DNA of 64,000 bases from Dryas octopetala (taxonomy: Eukaryota > Streptophyta > Magnoliopsida > Rosales > Rosaceae): the NCBI GenBank assembly GCA_963921425.1, contig OY992836.1, forward strand, positions 6,897,825-6,961,824. Reading direction: 5' to 3'. The notes beneath the pieces are model-generated. The model searched no databases. It had not been told where the DNA came from and saw only the letters and a list, made by a program, of their open reading frames with translations. Shown here piece after piece: positions 12,786 to 24,170 of the stretch. How positions within the stretch are numbered: position 1 is the stretch's first letter; every line of letters starts with the position of its first letter. The translations under genes were made by a program, and so were the position numbers.

Positions 12786-13152
12786 GGGAAAATTTTAGCA
12801 AAATGACTATAACTATACCCCCATTTTCAATTGAGGATCCCGTTTTCACTTTACTTTAATTAAGAACTATTATTTTTTAAGTGTTTCAATCAAGGATATT
12901 TCGTCACTTCCGTAAATAATTCTGTTAAAATTGATCACGTGAGGGTCACATGACCAATTTATAAGGACAAAAGTAATTTATCCTAAAAAAATAAAAAATA
13001 AACTAATGAATTTTAAAAAGTAAAAAAAAAAAAAATATCTCCCACCTTCGCCATCCCCTGCAACATGTTGACCCGGTCCTCCCCCTTCCCCTTCCCAGCC
13101 CCGCCCCTCCTCCACCACCTAGCCTGACTCTGTCTAGATCGGAGAAAGAGAA

Positions 13153-13205
<53 letters not shown>

Positions 13206-13972
13206 CAGCAGATGGATGGGGCGGGGGCAGGGTCGAGGCTGGGTGCGACGAGGCCGGGGCTGGGTGGGGGGGGGGCGTGACGAGGATGGGTTAGGGGAAG
13301 GGGAATGGCCAGGAGAGAGATCGAGGAGAGGGGCGGAAAGAGATGAGAGAGGGTCAGGCTAGGTGGTGGGGGGAGGGGCGAGGCTGGGTGGGGGAAGGGG
13401 GAGGGCTAGGTTAGCATGGTCCAAGGGTTGGGTGCAAGAAAGAGAAGAGAGGCAGAGAGAGATGAGAGAGAAAGAGAGGAGATGCAGAGAGAGAAATAGA
13501 GGAGATGTAGAGAGAGAAAGAGAGAAAGTGAGTCTGAGAGAGAGGAAATGGGCGAGCTTGGGCTGATGGGGAAAAAGGATGACCAGTGGTGGGGGGAGTC
13601 GTCGGTGGAGGGGAGTCACCGGTGGTGGAGGGGGAGTCGACAGTGGTGGCTGGGGAATGAGGGTACATGGGTCGGTGGTGGCTGGGGGTGAGGTTGGTGT
13701 GGCTGGGTTTTAAATATTTTTTTTTTGTTTTCATATTTTATAATTATTTTAGTTTAGTTTTTTATAATTATTTTTTAAATTCACAAAAAAGACATAAATG
13801 CCCCTGCAAACTGGTCACGTGATCAGTTTTTAACGGAAAATTTGATGGAGTTGATGAAATATCTTTGATTGAAACACTTAAAAAATAATAAACCTTAATT
13901 GAAGTAAAGTGAAAACGAGATCCTTAACTAAAAATAGGAGTATAATTATAGTCATTTTGCTAAAATTTTTCC
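12786..13972. mobile_element. MULE-type element with ~190-bp inverted ends and purine-rich core
   Basis: The left end (GGGAAAATTTTAGCAAAATG) and the right end are inverted copies over roughly 190 bp, to the GATCACGTGA motif and beyond (12939 region against 13810-13830). Flanks TATATATTA and AAAATATTA match 7 of 9, consistent with a worn 9-bp duplication. Between the arms lies a GC-rich, strongly strand-asymmetric block (about 13045-13700) including an (AG)n tract at 13153-13203. Open frames in that block are composition artefacts; no transposase is present. Confidence 0.75.
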
Positions 13973-14740
13973 AAAATATTATAGGTTTAGGGTTTAAAGT
14001 ATATGTACATTTAAAATCTACCAACTCCCGTGTTAATAGAATTGAAATGTACCAACTCATACCTTTTCTCATAGTCCTTTGATTATTTTTCTTTTCGTGG
14101 ACAGATGTATTCTTGCAGGTAAACAAATCTCATTTTCCTCAGATTTGTACAATTTCTTTTTGGCCAGAAAGATTTCTACATTTTAAATCTCATCAATTGT
14201 AGGATAATATTAGGGGCAATTTTAGAATAAAAAACGCTAATTAACGTGGTAATTGGAAAATATTTTTGGACCTCAATAAATTCTTATAGAATACTAGATA
14301 TTAATATATACATGTTCAATAAAATGAACTGGACTATTGGAACTAATATTCCTAGGACAACAATGTGGGAGCAAGTTGTTCATACACTTGTGCAGAGTAA
14401 TCTTAATGCACAAGAATAGCACGTGTAAGCTAGTCAAACACATATGCGGATCCAAGCTCCCTCGAAACATATATAGGCAGAGCAGGAGTAAGCTGGTCAT
14501 ACACATGCAAAGTAATCTCATTGCATATGCAGAGCAATAAACTCTCACACAAGCACACTGACTAACTATAACTATTGAACTAAAGGGAAAATATTCATAT
14601 GGTTGTATGAATCATCGCTAATTTATTGGATGCATATGCAGAATTAGCAATGTATGAATGTAATTTATTGGCAATATTCATACATGCTAATTTATATGCA
14701 TATGCAGAATTCTTTTCCTAAACGCTTCTAAAATAAATTA
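13973..14740. other. Intergenic stretch with short duplicated motifs
   Basis: No gene. A ~50-bp motif is repeated in diverged form (AGCAAGTTGTTCATACAC at 14371 and AGTAAGCTGGTCATACAC at 14487), and GCATATGCAGAATT-type words recur at 14635-14710. Confidence 0.4.
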
Positions 14741-15605
14741 ATGTATTCAATGTGGAGTTTTGAGGAATTTAAAAGACTTTTATGGAATTTAAAAGTTTAG
14801 GTGTATTCAATATAGACTTTAAGAGAGTCCATAAAGGTCTGGTGAGTGGTGGTCCAATTATGATTTTTAAAGACTTTTAAGAAGTCCATGAAAGTCATGT
14901 ATTCTTCAGTCTAAGACTTTTAAAAAGTCTATAAAAGAATTGTGGTATTCAAAAAGCTATTGACTTTTGCAGACTTTATCAATCGGTGAAGTTTCATAGA
15001 TTTTGGAGAGTGAAGTATATATACCAAAGTCCAATAATTCTCCACCATTCTACCCAAAGATTTCTATGGATTTCATACTAGAAAATTTTTTTTTTTCTCC
15101 CTTTGCCTCTTCTCCTTTTCTTAATTTCCTCTTATTCTACGTACTTAACCCTAAACCTATTTGTTGACGTAAAAAATCTGGGCTTTCATGACTTTGAAAT
15201 TCAAGCACTTTACTGCCCTTAATTTCATAATCTGATTTTCTATTAGTTAGTGGCTTGATGTCTGTTTGTGAAGAACTACAAACACGAAGATAGTTGAATA
15301 GAGACATGAGTTAAATCAAAAGTAGTTATTAAGAATAAAGAGCCACATGTTCTTTTGAACAAATTAAAATAGATAGATAGCACCGGAAAAGAAAAATTGA
15401 AATAGAAAGATGAGGAAGAAACTCGAAAAAAGAGACATTAGTAGAGACCCACAAGAAACTTGCAATGGATCATAGATTAGTAATCGTGGAAGAAGCAGCA
15501 TCAATAAAGGTCGATAGCTAGGGCTCACAAGAAAGAAAATGGGTTTTGCTTTTGAAGTTCAATCCTAGACGTCAATTTGATCTTACGGCCAATACATTTT
15601 TTTAT

Positions 15606-16128
15606 GATCGAGGAAATTACAAATTTGGTCTATTTATTTTATATCTAATTCAATTTTGGTTCACGATCTTTTTTAAGTTATGATTTTAAATTCTTGTGGT
15701 TGTGTTTTCTTCAATTATAATTGAAGTATAAGTTATATTTCATCATTTATTTGTTATAGGAACCAATTTTAAGTATTAGAATTAAAGAGAATCAAAGTAT
15801 AGTGAAGTTCGAAAAATTTGAAAATTTTCTAGAAAAAATTGGTAATTTCGAGTACCATACTTTGAGGCTAATTATCTTGAATTTTAGAACTCTAATTTGA
15901 ATGATTTTATATGGTTGTAAAGAGGAGATGAATAACTTTAAAACAAGTATATGTTTGTTGAATTTAGCTGAGATTTGATAGGGTAAAAGGCGAGACAAAT
16001 TTGAGAAAACAAATATAGACCTTTATTGAACAAGTGGAACAATTAGTAGACCAAAACAGAACTTAAAAAAATCATGTACCAAAATTGAACTAAGTATAAA
16101 ATAAGTAGACCAAATCTGTAATTTCCTC
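15606..16128. mobile_element. MULE-type MITE, 9-bp TSD
   Basis: A 523-bp element flanked by TTTTTTTAT at 15597-15605 and 16129-16137. The ends GAGGAAATTACAAATTTGGT and the complement of the right end (GAGGAAATTACAGATTTGGT) agree over about 65 bp or more. No coding capacity. Confidence 0.8.
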
Positions 16129-17836
16129 TTTTTTTATAAACAATTTTTAATTATATAATTTTATTAAAAAAAGTCTGTCAAACTCTACAAGAGTATCTTT
16201 TTAACTCAATGGAACTTTATTTTCTCTTATAGAAATATATTAATAATTTTATGGAGTCTATAAAAGTGAACATAAATTTATAATAGTAAACTATTTAAAA
16301 CCCCCAAGTTTGAGCTTGGTTATTTATAAACCTCCACCCTTAATAAAACTATTTCACAACCCCCTGTTAGTCACTTAATCTCTCCCAAAACCCCCTAGTC
16401 AACTAATACCCAACCAGGTTTGACCCTCAATTTTTCTAATATTCCAATTATATCCCCAGACAATTAATACCCAGCCATATCTCTCACTCTCTCACATTCG
16501 ATCTTTATTTCTCCTCAGCATTCTCTCTCTCTCCTCGCGCGGCTGTGCCGACGCGTTCTTCGTCGTCCGGTGACGGTTGCCGGTGAGACCAGTCTCAGAA
16601 CAACCTTCATTCCTCCTTCTTCCTCCTCCTGCCCTCCACATGCCGTGAAACCAAACTTCTATGCCGGATTGGGTCTAAGCAGACCCGAGTTCCATCACCG
16701 GCGATCCGCCGATTCCTGCGAGGACGAGCTGTCGAACTGCTAAGGATGGCTTCCTCTCGTCGTCCTGAGTGCGCTGGTGCCATCAGAACTCCAACCCAAC
16801 CTGTATCGCCTCTGTTTCTAAGGAGAGAAGCCAGCGACAACCTCGCCGGAGATCTCTGTGTTCCGGCAACCATTTCCGTCGTGTCAGGTATCCATCTTTT
16901 TCTCCTCGTTGTGCTCGTCACTTATGTGTGTTTGGATTGGTCCAATTGTTGATGAATCAAAAAACCCCATTTTATTGCTTAGGATAAAATGAGCTATTTG
17001 CAGACGGTTCGGTTCGTTTGAATTTTTTTGTTTCCTTTGAATTGGTGAGCTATTTGCAGATGGTTTGGTTCAAAAGCCCTAATTTGAAATTGATTTGTGA
17101 ATCTGTTTGTGAAATGTATAATTTGTGAATCTGTTTTAGTTGAATTTGTTGTTAATCGGATAGAAATGTGGGTTTTTTTAATTGATTTATAAGTATATAC
17201 AAATTTACTTTATTTATTGATGAAACAGTTTCAGTTTCTTCGTGAAACAGTTTCAGTTCGTAAAACAGTTTCAGTTCGTAAAACATGAGTTTTAAATGAA
17301 TTTTGAATGAAATTATGGTTCTGAAATATGATGAATCAAATTTGCAGGTAGAAACAGATTGAGGCAGTGGCGACTGTCGTGTATTTTTCGCGCGTGAGGT
17401 GATCGGACGATGTTGTCTAGGGTTTCAGTTTCACTAAATTCAATTTCACTGAATTCAGTTTCAGTGCATTCAGTGAACTGAATTTGAATTTTATGAATGC
17501 AATGAAACTGAATACACTGAAATTGAATTCAAACTGAAACTGAATTTAGTCTATAGTTGTTTGATAGAGTCATATCGTTGGCTTGCTGTGGTTGCTACTC
17601 CTCTCATCTCGATGGCTTGTTGTATTGTTGTTTTTTTTTTTTTTTTTATAAGGTTGCTGTGTTCTTTTTAGTGAAACAGAATTAAGTAAAGATGTAATTG
17701 TTTTAGTGAAGGTGTAATTGTTTTTAAATTAAGGTGTAATTGCATTTTAGTCAAGGTGTAATTATTTCATCACTTAATTCAGTTTCAGTAAGTGAATTCA
17801 TAACTGAATTCTTCAATTTAGTGTAACTGAATTTCT

Positions 17837-17956
17837 GAAATTCAGTTTCAGTGTAATTGAATTCTTGAAATTCAGTTTCAGTGTAATTAAATTTTTGAAA
17901 TTCAGTTTCAGTGTAATTGAATTCTTGAAATTCAGTTTTAGTGTAATGAAATTCAA
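17837..17956. repeat. 30-bp minisatellite, four copies
   Basis: Four tandem copies of a 30-bp unit beginning GAAATTCAGTTTCAGTGTAA with few changes. Since 30 is a multiple of 3, the minus strand stays open and would read as a decapeptide repeat (FNYTETEFQE-like) between 17751 and 18011; this is most likely a by-product. Looser CAGTTTCAG words extend from 17225 to 18055. Confidence 0.85.
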
Positions 17957-18060
17957 TTTCAGTGTTTGATTTTAGTTTTAACGAAATATTGAGTTTTAGC
18001 AAAAACTTCAATTAAAAAAAAAAAAAAAACAGTTTCACCAAAATTCAGTTACAGTGATGT

Positions 18061-18113
18061 CAGCGTGCGTCAGCACGTGTCAACATATGTCAGCGCGCGT
18101 CAGCGCACGTCAG
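18061..18113. repeat. Five-copy 10-bp repeat, CAGCGYRCGT
   Basis: Five units in exact 10-bp register: CAGCGTGCGT, CAGCACGTGT, CAACATATGT, CAGCGCGCGT, CAGCGCACGT, then CAG. The cores alternate purine and pyrimidine. It sits near the right end of the Pack-MULE candidate. Confidence 0.85.
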
Positions 18114-18720
18114 AAGGATAGGGTTGGGCTTCCAGTTGTCCTGTGGACTTGCTAGGATGCGATAATGGCTGGATTCTAATGGCATACATGTAAATTAATG
18201 TAATTAATAAGCCTAAATTATTAGTAGGCTTATTCTTGGGTGCTGGTGGTGTGTTTGATTAAAGGTGGGTGCGGCAACAAAGTTTTCTCTATAAATGGGT
18301 GCTACAAATTACGGACTAAATTTATAAACTCCACAAAAATTTATCAATTAAAAGTTTATAAAAATCCGTAGAATTCTATATTGAATCCACCCCCAAGTCA
18401 TTGTCATGCCACCGTAAATCTTGCTGGTAACAACTTATAAACATTACCATTTGACACCTAATCCACATTTTGCTATGAATTCGATAAGTATCTATATATA
18501 TACAAGTTTCGAATACTAACTTCCTAATTTATTTTCATGCTCAATTCTCAAATACACTTTATAAATGTTTCTCAAACTCATTTTTCGTGATATAGTTAAA
18601 ATCATGCTCATGGTCTAATCCCAATTTGATGCTAATTAAAATAAAAGAGATGCATGTGGATTAATTTTTAAGGAATTCCCATATGTTAATGAAGGGTGTA
18701 AAAATATATCCAAATATTTG

Positions 18721-19744
18721 TGTTGATGCAAATTCTCGTAAGGTAGATGCAACAACGTAGAGATGATGACTTGGCTGATCTGAAGCCCTGCTGGATGATG
18801 ATATGGATGTTGATTGGGATCTTCCTGTAGACAAACACAAGATCAAAGGAGATGGACCGGTGTGGTACCAGCCAAACACACTCCGATGATGAAATCAGTG
18901 GTGATGTTTGATGATAGATGAGGAAGAACAAAGGATGCACTTGGGAGAATAGGAAGAACAAGGCAAATGTTCTGGGTTATTCTCAGCAAGTTGGGTATGC
19001 TCTTTGGTGAGTGGGAGTTTTTGCGTAAGTGTTTTGTGGATAGGTTGATAGATCTGGATTTTGCACATATAAGTTGGTATATATAGGCAAATGAGTTTGT
19101 GGTGAGTAAGTTACCTGCATGTGAATGAATGGTTGCCAGTGATCCACCTGTTTGGTCAGAACTAGTTGCATGCACAGACATTCACCTCCTCAGCATTCAA
19201 TGCTGCATTGAATGCTCCATTAAATGCAAGGTTGGAAGGTTCAGGCAAACTCCTCCAATAGACAGGGATGCAGGCAGGATATTCCATATGTCAGAGGATT
19301 TTGTGTCAGATGCATTTATGTGTGGCGGTTCATCCCAACGTGACCTTCCTGGGAATGGCGGCGAAGAGCCGAGCCGAACCGAGCAGATGTTCCTATGCGT
19401 ATGTATGAAGTCCATGTGTGATCGGATCGGATATGGGATTCCAGACCGAGCCGACCCATAAGATAAGGGTCCCTCCGAGCCCTAACTGGCCGACGCCAGG
19501 ACTCGAAAGGAGGTCACCTCGGTGCCAAGCCGAGCCGAGCTGGGATGATCATGGAAAGATGGGCACTCAATCCCTTGGAAGATCATCGGTTCGGCTCGGA
19601 CCGGTCCTGGATGAGTGGCGTGGAAACCCGATCCGAGCTGGCGGAGGAAGTGTTGGAGAAATGATGACGTGGAGGTCAAAGTCTGACCAGCCACGTGTCC
19701 AGCCAGGATTGGCCGTTGGATCGGTGTGGGTTTATCCACAAACA
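18721..19744 (-). mobile_element. Solo LTR, minus strand, TSD ATTTG
   Basis: A 1024-bp unit flanked by ATTTG at 18716-18720 and 19745-19749. On the minus strand it begins TGTTTGTGG and ends ATCAACA, with a TATA-like TATATAT near 19078. It is an inverted homologue of 25989-27039 over its whole length, with its own duplication, so each is an independent insertion reduced to one LTR by recombination. The part from 19330 to 19700 is GC-rich with GAGCCGAGCC words; frames there are LTR by-products. Superfamily not determined. Confidence 0.88.
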
Positions 19745-19749
19745 ATTTG

Positions 19750-20538
19750 CTCATGGTTTTGGATTATGAATACTACCAAGTTCAATAAATAATTTAATTT
19801 CATAAAACTGCTTAAAAACAAAGTTCAACTCATAGTGCTAGTTAAGCTATGCTCGATCCTTCGCGGGATCACCTTGAACCTTGTGATGAGTTTTGTCACC
19901 TATACGATAAAATAGTCACATTAGTCTTACCCCAATTACTCAAAAAATGAGTACGTGTCCTATATGTCTCACCAACTTATAAATCACCAAGATACCATTG
20001 GCATAGACATCAAGACGTCCGTTATTCGAATAACTCACGTTTATCGACAATTTCAATAATGGTCAGGTATATTTCAATATTTACGTAAACCTTTACATAA
20101 TTTACATCCAAAATTTTGTAGATATTATCTTTATCCTAAATATGTTGTTGTACGATGCATTAAACACGCACCTTAATGTTCGTTACGACTCGATTATTCA
20201 ATTATCCTTTCAATGACATAATAATTGCATTCGGACCCTAATTAACCTCAAACATCCAAAACCAACTTCACCGACTTAACTTAAATCACTATACTAATTA
20301 CAAAGAGGGTGACATGTTATACTCTAGCCGATTCTCGTCTAGGGGTTGATACGGTATTGAAAAAGTGTCCATTCGAGATTTGATTTTTGATTCGGTTTCT
20401 CCAACCACTTTCAAGCTACCTAAGATCACCAACAACCTTGTAAATAATCTCAATATAGACTAAGATGTGTAGTGGTTGGTGGGTGGCTGCTTTCGCAATG
20501 GTGGCCGTCAAAGGTGGCAACCAAATGAGTTTTCGCAA
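19750..20538. other. Unassigned repeat-like DNA, possible gypsy LTR remnant
   Basis: No gene. The style of sequence (GCTCGATCCTTCGCGGGATC, then AC-rich AT-poor stretches) and the run from 21080 to 21795 on the other side of the MITE at 20548 look like one decayed LTR on the minus strand, possibly ending near AAGGTCGCA at 21786-21794. I could not establish ends or a duplication. Confidence 0.3.
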
Positions 20539-20547
20539 AATATTATA

Positions 20548-21071
20548 GGCCTTTTATCACTAATAGTTCCTCTATTTTCACTAAAACATTAAATTAGTCC
20601 CAAAAGTGCATTTTCAATTTCATCCCTTATATTTGCCATCAAACATCAACTTAGTCCCTATACACACTTTGAAAATTCACAAAAATAGCTCAGGATACGA
20701 AAAAATTCTCAGAAAATTTCTACGGACTTGTCTTGACTATTACTATTTTTATATGGAGTCAAATTATCAAATTGATTTTCCAAAAAATTTGGAATTCCCA
20801 AACTAACTACCCGAATTTTCTAGAAAATAATAAATGTCAATTTGATAATTTGACCCCATATAAAAATAGTAGTAGTCAAGACGAGTTCATAGGAATTTTC
20901 GGAGATTTTTTTTTCATATTCTGGGCTATATTTGGTGATTTTTAAAAGTGTGCCTAGAGACCAAATTGATGTTCGGTGACAAAGATGAGGAATGACGTAG
21001 AGTGAAAATGCACTTTATGGACTAAATTGATGTTTTGGTGAAAGTAGAAAGACTATTTCTGATAAAAAGCC
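20548..21071. mobile_element. Palindromic MULE-type MITE
   Basis: 524 bp with inverted ends GGCCTTTTATCACTAATAG and the complement of the right end GGCTTTTTATCAGAAATAG. Flanks AATATTATA (20539-20547) and AAAATTATA (21072-21080) match 8 of 9. The two halves pair nearly throughout, including the TATTTTTATATGG words near 20745 and 20875. Confidence 0.8.
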
Positions 21072-22510
21072 AAAATTATAATTTCCTTTGGTTTTGTGCT
21101 TGGGTCAGCTCTAGGGAGTGGAAAACGAGTGGAAGGTTGACCTGAACCACGCGGTGTCCGCTTGTCCCTAAGTGTTAATTACCTCAAAACTCATCCAAAA
21201 TGAATAGTATGATATGGGGTTTGAAGAGCATGAAGAGAACAAAAAAACCATATCAAGGGTGTCGTTGGAGGTGGTTGGAGTCAGCCGAAAAATGTGAAAG
21301 AACTTATAAAGGAGGCGTGATCTTTGAAGCCTCGATTTTCCACATGTGGTGGCCGACCGGAGGAAAAGGTTGCATTAGGAGGACCGGTTCCCCAAGATGA
21401 ACACATGGCCATATCCTATTTCTCAAAACTTTGGCTGAGATTTGGTCGGGTTGGGTCAATGCCGCCAAATGGGTCTTGGATTGATTAGGTTGGTCGCACA
21501 CATAAGAAGAAGAAGAAGAAAAAAAAACAAAGGGGTCTTTGTGTTTAAATAGATCTGATTATGTAATTATCAAAATGACCCTCAACTTTTAATACTCATT
21601 TCTTTCTCGTCTTAACTCCAATTTGCAAATTGTTTGCGCCTACAAGATCCTAAACTGGATCACCGTCTATCTATTCGAAAATCAATTTCTGATTATTTAT
21701 TTTTTGAAAAAATTCCAAAGTTTTCTTGATAAGGGTATTTAGGTCCAAATCAAAATAAAACTTTATAATTACTAGTAAATTCAAGGTCGCATTGTCACAC
21801 CCTATATGAATTGGCCAACCATAACCCTAAACTACAATAATGGAGTTTTTACAGACTTGTTTATATTCCTTATGGATATATATGGATTCATTAATTCAAA
21901 TTTTAACTTAAAGCGGTAATATCCATAAATTAAAGATAATTACGCTTAGATCCTTAAAAAAAATAATTTTTAGATAAACATCAGGGATGTTTTCGATTTT
22001 ATAGTAAAATCCTTTTAATTCATAATAAATCTCTTATATTGAGTGCCGCGTCAACATTTTTTATTTTTTCTTCTTAAATTCAATTTTGTCAATTTCTAAA
22101 TTACCCTTTCCTAAGAAGACAACGGTCGCAGTCACCATCCAACCTGAAGATGACAACGACGGTCGTGGTCGCAAATTGAGGATGAATGCACAAACCGAAC
22201 AGTTGTGGTCATGTTCGGTGTTTATTGGTCAATTGCAAATTGACAAATTTACACTAGGGTATCTTCTCATTGTAATAATCTAAATAATTTATGATGATAG
22301 AAATGATGTACGGGAATTATACACCTTGCTTATACAAATATTGTGCTTCTACTTTTTCATTAGTTTCCATGGAATTTTTGTGATTTTCTACATCTCTTTC
22401 TTATTCTTCTTATTTGTTTTTTTTTTTTTTTCTTTTTTAGTTTTGGAGGCCTATGCGGCTGTTTCTTATTTACCAACCTCTTTATCTATTTCCAAATATT
22501 GGCACATCTT
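21072..22510. other. No gene recognised
   Basis: Contains a (GAA)n-like run at 21508-21519 and the putative LTR remnant described for 19750-20538. Frames such as 21200-21400 have no recognisable similarity. Confidence 0.4.
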
Positions 22511-22519
22511 AAAAATTTA

Positions 22520-23007
22520 GGCTTATTCACACCATTGCCTCTTCTAAGATACACTTTTTTTCACTTTGCCCCCTGAAACTTAAATCCTCTCAGTTTGCCA
22601 CCTGAACTTCACACAGTTGTTGCAAAACACCCTATGCCGTCAACTCTGTCAATTTTTCCGTTAAAAAAGCTAACGTGACACCTATATAGCATGAGTGAGA
22701 CCCTTTTTTAGTTATGTAATATCCATGTGGACACAAAAACTAATAAAAAATCATTTTTAAACTAAAAAATAATAAGATTCATGTCAATTTTTTTGTCCAC
22801 ATGGATCTTACATAACTGGAAAAGGGTCCTACCCATGCTATATAGGTGCCACGTCACCTTTTTTAACGGAAAAATTGACAGAGTTGACGGCATAGGGTGT
22901 TTTGCAACAACTGTGTGAAGTTCAGGTGGCAAACTGAGAAGATTTAAGTTTTAGGGGGCAAACTGAAAAAAAGTGTATCTTACAAGGGACAATGGTATGA
23001 ATAAGCC
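22520..23007. mobile_element. Palindromic MULE-type MITE, 9-bp TSD
   Basis: 488 bp flanked by AAAAATTTA at 22511-22519 and 23008-23016. Ends GGCTTATTCACACCATTG and its inverted partner; the arms pair over almost the entire length (for example CTATGCCGTCAACTCTGTCA against its complement near 22880). Confidence 0.88.
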
Positions 23008-23012
23008 AAAAA

Positions 23013-23230
23013 TTTATGTATTGGTACAATTAAAATGTACCAATTTACGTATTGGTACAATTAATGTACGAACTCAGGAATTAGTACAATTAAAATGTAG
23101 CAACTCACGTGTTGGCACGTATTGGTACAATTTAAACGTGTAAAATTCACGCATTGGTACAAGTAAAATGTTCTAACCCGCTTGTTGGTACAATTGAAAT
23201 GTATCAATTCCTCAATTGGTATACATGAAA
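23013..23230. repeat. Degenerate minisatellite, ~35-bp unit
   Basis: About six degenerate copies of CGTATTGGTACAATTAAAAT plus a variable ACCAACTCA-type spacer. The same unit occurs at 12612-12705 and 14013-14060, so it is a dispersed family. Confidence 0.65.
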
Positions 23231-23255
23231 TGTACTTAGGCCGAGTACTCAAATA

Positions 23256-23522
23256 TCTATATAATAAAACATAACGGTTTTTGAATTATCTTTGGGTCTG
23301 AATGATTGAAATAGTTTCGGCTTAAATCCAATAGTCGGTTATCTATTTCCCAAATTTACTTTCCTGCCCATGAGAATTGGTTTGCCGCCTCTCTCTCCTT
23401 AATTAATTTTTCCAAATTTATTTTCCGTTATCTATTAAACTAATTGCTCTTGCCAAAATATCAGTGTTTACGCAATAGAAAAAACCGTTTTGCACTTGCG
23501 GGAGCAAGTGTGGAGAGGCTAA
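23256..23522 (+). mobile_element. Miniature non-autonomous Helitron
   Basis: Begins TCTATATAATAAAACATAAC directly after A and ends CTAA directly before T, as Helitrons do at AT sites. Eight bases before the CTAA lies a perfect 7-bp hairpin, CACTTGC (23493-23499), loop GGGA, GCAAGTG (23504-23510). The 267-bp element carries no Rep/helicase and has no target duplication. Confidence 0.75.
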
Positions 23523-23757
23523 TATATATATATATATTATACCTTCGATGTACCAATCTCATATTTGTGTGGATTTTAAAATTCAAATCTTATAAATTTT
23601 GGAATTTAAATCCCTTAAATTTTGGGATTTAAATCACACAAATTTTGAGATTTAAATATCATGATTTATAAGTTTAAAATATATTAATAATAAAATATGC
23701 AATTTCGGAATATAAAAATCCTACGTGGCATAAAAAGATTTGATTAAAAATCATAAA

Positions 23758-24170
23758 TTACTTCCGATTATAGTCTAAGAATGACTTATAAAATAGATTG
23801 AAAGTCTCCCAAACTCTCTCATGAGTCACCTGCAACTGCTCTTCCTCATTATTATTGCAAAATTGAACCTTATCAAAAAATTTTCGGACACGCAATAAGT
23901 CTCCCTTAGCTGACTCCACAAGATATGACTGAACAAAATTTCTTGACATGGCACTTGGAGGCTGTATCATTGATTGTAGCTGCTCTGGAGGGTTATATAA
24001 CAGCTGTTTTTAACATCGAATGAAAAGATCAATCCCACATCCTCAGTCATATTATGAGTTGTGTAGACTTGGCCTTTATAGAATTTAACATCAAAATACA
24101 TACAAGATTTGCAAGTCCAATACTTTTGTCCCGGTTTGAAAAAAGCAAGCTCAGAATTATGGAATCGCAA
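23758..24170 (-). pseudogene. F-box/DUF295-type protein fragment
   Basis: Two consecutive minus-strand frames read like the C-terminal DUF295 region of plant F-box-like proteins. The first (24170-23967) has LAFFKPGQKYWT, then a FYKGQVYTTHN segment; the second (23970-23758) has SYLVESAKGDLLRV, which corresponds to the YLVESSGDLL motif of the family. A stop or frame change separates them near 23967, and no F-box or full N-terminus is visible upstream. DUF295 genes form large, rapidly turning-over families in plants with many such relics. I infer a truncated pseudogene; no promoter or ATG of its own is evident. Confidence 0.6.

Larger units (their letters stand above)
16284..18316. mobile_element. 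Pack-MULE candidate, 11-bp TSD
   Basis: A 2033-bp segment is flanked by an exact 11-bp repeat TAAATTTATAA (16273-16283 and 18317-18327), a length typical of Mutator-like elements. Its ends are only weakly inverted (about 12 of 20). The interior is unlike the surroundings: 16530-16930 is GC- and CpG-rich, resembling a leader or coding exon, followed by T-rich intron-like DNA and minisatellites. I do not recognise the captured sequence, and the frames at 16607-16987 match nothing I know. Confidence 0.5.
14741..18394. mobile_element. MITE-like host element carrying two nested insertions
   Basis: The right end (complement GGGGGTGGATTCAATATAG) and the left start (ATGTATTCAATGTGGAG) are inverted, diverged copies, each followed by AAAGTC/TATAAAAG-type sequence. 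A terminus of this kind, with GTATTCAAT, is common in plant Tourist-like MITEs. Two insertions with their own target duplications lie inside (15606-16128 and 16284-18316); without them the element is about 1.1 kb. I did not find its own 3-bp duplication, so the superfamily is uncertain. Confidence 0.5.

Noticed and set aside
13359-13734. Frames on both strands of the GC-rich block (Pro/Ser/Leu-rich and Arg/Glu-rich)
   Set aside because: Low-complexity purine/pyrimidine tract inside a MULE; the open frames follow from composition.
16607-16987. A host gene exon in the GC-rich block
   Set aside because: No recognisable domain and no supported splice structure; kept as possible Pack-MULE cargo.
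17751-18011. Secreted repeat protein on the minus strand
   Set aside because: The frame is produced by a 30-bp minisatellite and lacks start context and flanking coding sequence.
19129-19792. Frames of 110-124 residues in the GC-rich part of the solo LTR
   Set aside because: They lie in an LTR, are not conserved in frame in the inverted homologue at 25989-27039, and resemble no protein.
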